Shown piece by piece: positions 63,683-64,000 of a DNA stretch of 64,000 nucleotides (its first letter is position 1; each line of letters begins with the position of its first letter). Made by a program: the position numbers and the translations under genes. This DNA comes from Myxococcales bacterium (GTDB lineage: Bacteria; Myxococcota_A; UBA9042), in assembly GCA_947491025.1 (NCBI GenBank), contig CANLIC010000001.1, forward strand, positions 248,001 to 312,000, given 5' to 3'. Below the pieces are notes generated by a model. The model worked only from the letters and a program-made list of their open reading frames with translations. It searched no databases and had not been told where the DNA came from.

Positions 63683-64000
63683 TCAGAGACGCTCGGGATC
63701 GTCGCGCGGCGGCGGCACTGCGGCGTCGTCGTTCGCGGGCGGCGTTGGCGCTGGCGGCGGCGGGGCGGCGGTCTCCTCCGGGGGCGGCTCGGCGACGGCC
63801 ATGAGCTTCTTGGCGTCGAAGCCGGCGACTTTGCCGCCAAGAGGGCCCGGCCCTTGGACATTCAGGATGGTGCCCGCGGCGTCGGCAATGACCGCGATGG
63901 ACCACTTCTTGGCGGCGAAGGTCGTGCGAACAAATCGCTTTCCGGCCGCATCGGCCAGCGACTCGCGCGAAACCGTCGCCTCGCCGGCGGAGGGCTCGTC
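63683..64000 (-). CDS. C-terminal part of an uncharacterised protein (5' end outside window)
   Basis: The minus frame is open from base 64000 to a TGA at 63683-63685, giving 105 residues. The visible part is a beta-rich stretch (GKRFVRTTFAAKKWSIAVI and TILNVQGPGPLGG) and then a Pro/Ala/Glu-rich tail (PPPEETAAPPPPAPTPP) ending in Arg/Asp-rich residues. No family is recognised. The tail suggests a disordered C terminus. Other frames in this stretch give only Arg/Pro-rich translations. The gap to the radical SAM stop (63453-63682) shows no clear feature. Confidence 0.5.
   Translation of the reverse strand, partial: DEPSAGEATVSRESLADAAGKRFVRTTFAAKKWSIAVIADAAGTILNVQGPGPLGGKVAGFDAKKLMAVAEPPPEETAAPPPPAPTPPANDDAAVPPPRDDPERL

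Overview
The window is GC-rich throughout (lines counted by hand are near two thirds G+C). It looks like a chromosome segment from a myxobacterium-like member of the Myxococcota (former Deltaproteobacteria). The evidence is a MYXO-CTERM type C-terminal sorting tail (residues before position 531), several very large Cys-rich lipoproteins built of MopE-type DxDxDG and CNDGNxCT motifs, and long HEAT/TPR proteins. I saw no tRNA, rRNA, insertion sequence or CRISPR array.

Layout. 1-1909: the end of a MYXO-CTERM surface protein, then a secreted HEAT-repeat protein. 2009-8681: a tightly packed plus-strand operon scoB-manC-manB-gatC-gatA-gatB. It joins an orphan CoA-transferase subunit to GDP-mannose precursor synthesis and the tRNA-dependent amidotransferase. 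8860-27543 (minus): one unbroken 18.7-kb gene for a 6227-residue mosaic lipoprotein with Cys-rich repeats, about 30 MopE-type units, a C-type-lectin-like domain, a Gly-rich stretch and nine copies of a 210-240-residue propeller-like unit. 28027-31767 (minus): lspA-lgt-cdsA-lipB, with unusual insertions in LspA and Lgt. 31986-39296 (plus): a radical-SAM locus containing a radical-SAM-like protein without the catalytic CX3CX2C, a 717-residue radical SAM protein, two tandem HxsD-like proteins, an HxsB-like maturase, and two paralogous barrel-like envelope proteins. 39284-41100 (minus): aroE and ribF. 41474-50308 (plus): two paralogous Cys-rich lipoproteins flanking a protein with a P-domain-like region. 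50764-60831 (minus): an RluA-type pseudouridine synthase, a second giant MopE-type lipoprotein and a TPR/HEAT exported protein. 61158-63452 (plus): a tandem double radical SAM protein. The window ends inside a minus-strand gene.

The best candidate for an undescribed system is 31986-39296. It has the HxsB and HxsD hallmarks of the His-Xaa-Ser modification system but no recognisable HxsA repeat substrate and no HxsC. Instead there are two further radical-SAM-family proteins that share a CX2CX5C C-terminal signature with HxsB and with the distant double radical SAM protein. The lipoprotein-processing operon lies between the giant lipoprotein gene and this locus; whether they are functionally connected is conjecture.

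Many long open frames opposite the repeat genes are judged to be shadows produced by the high GC content and repeat periodicity.
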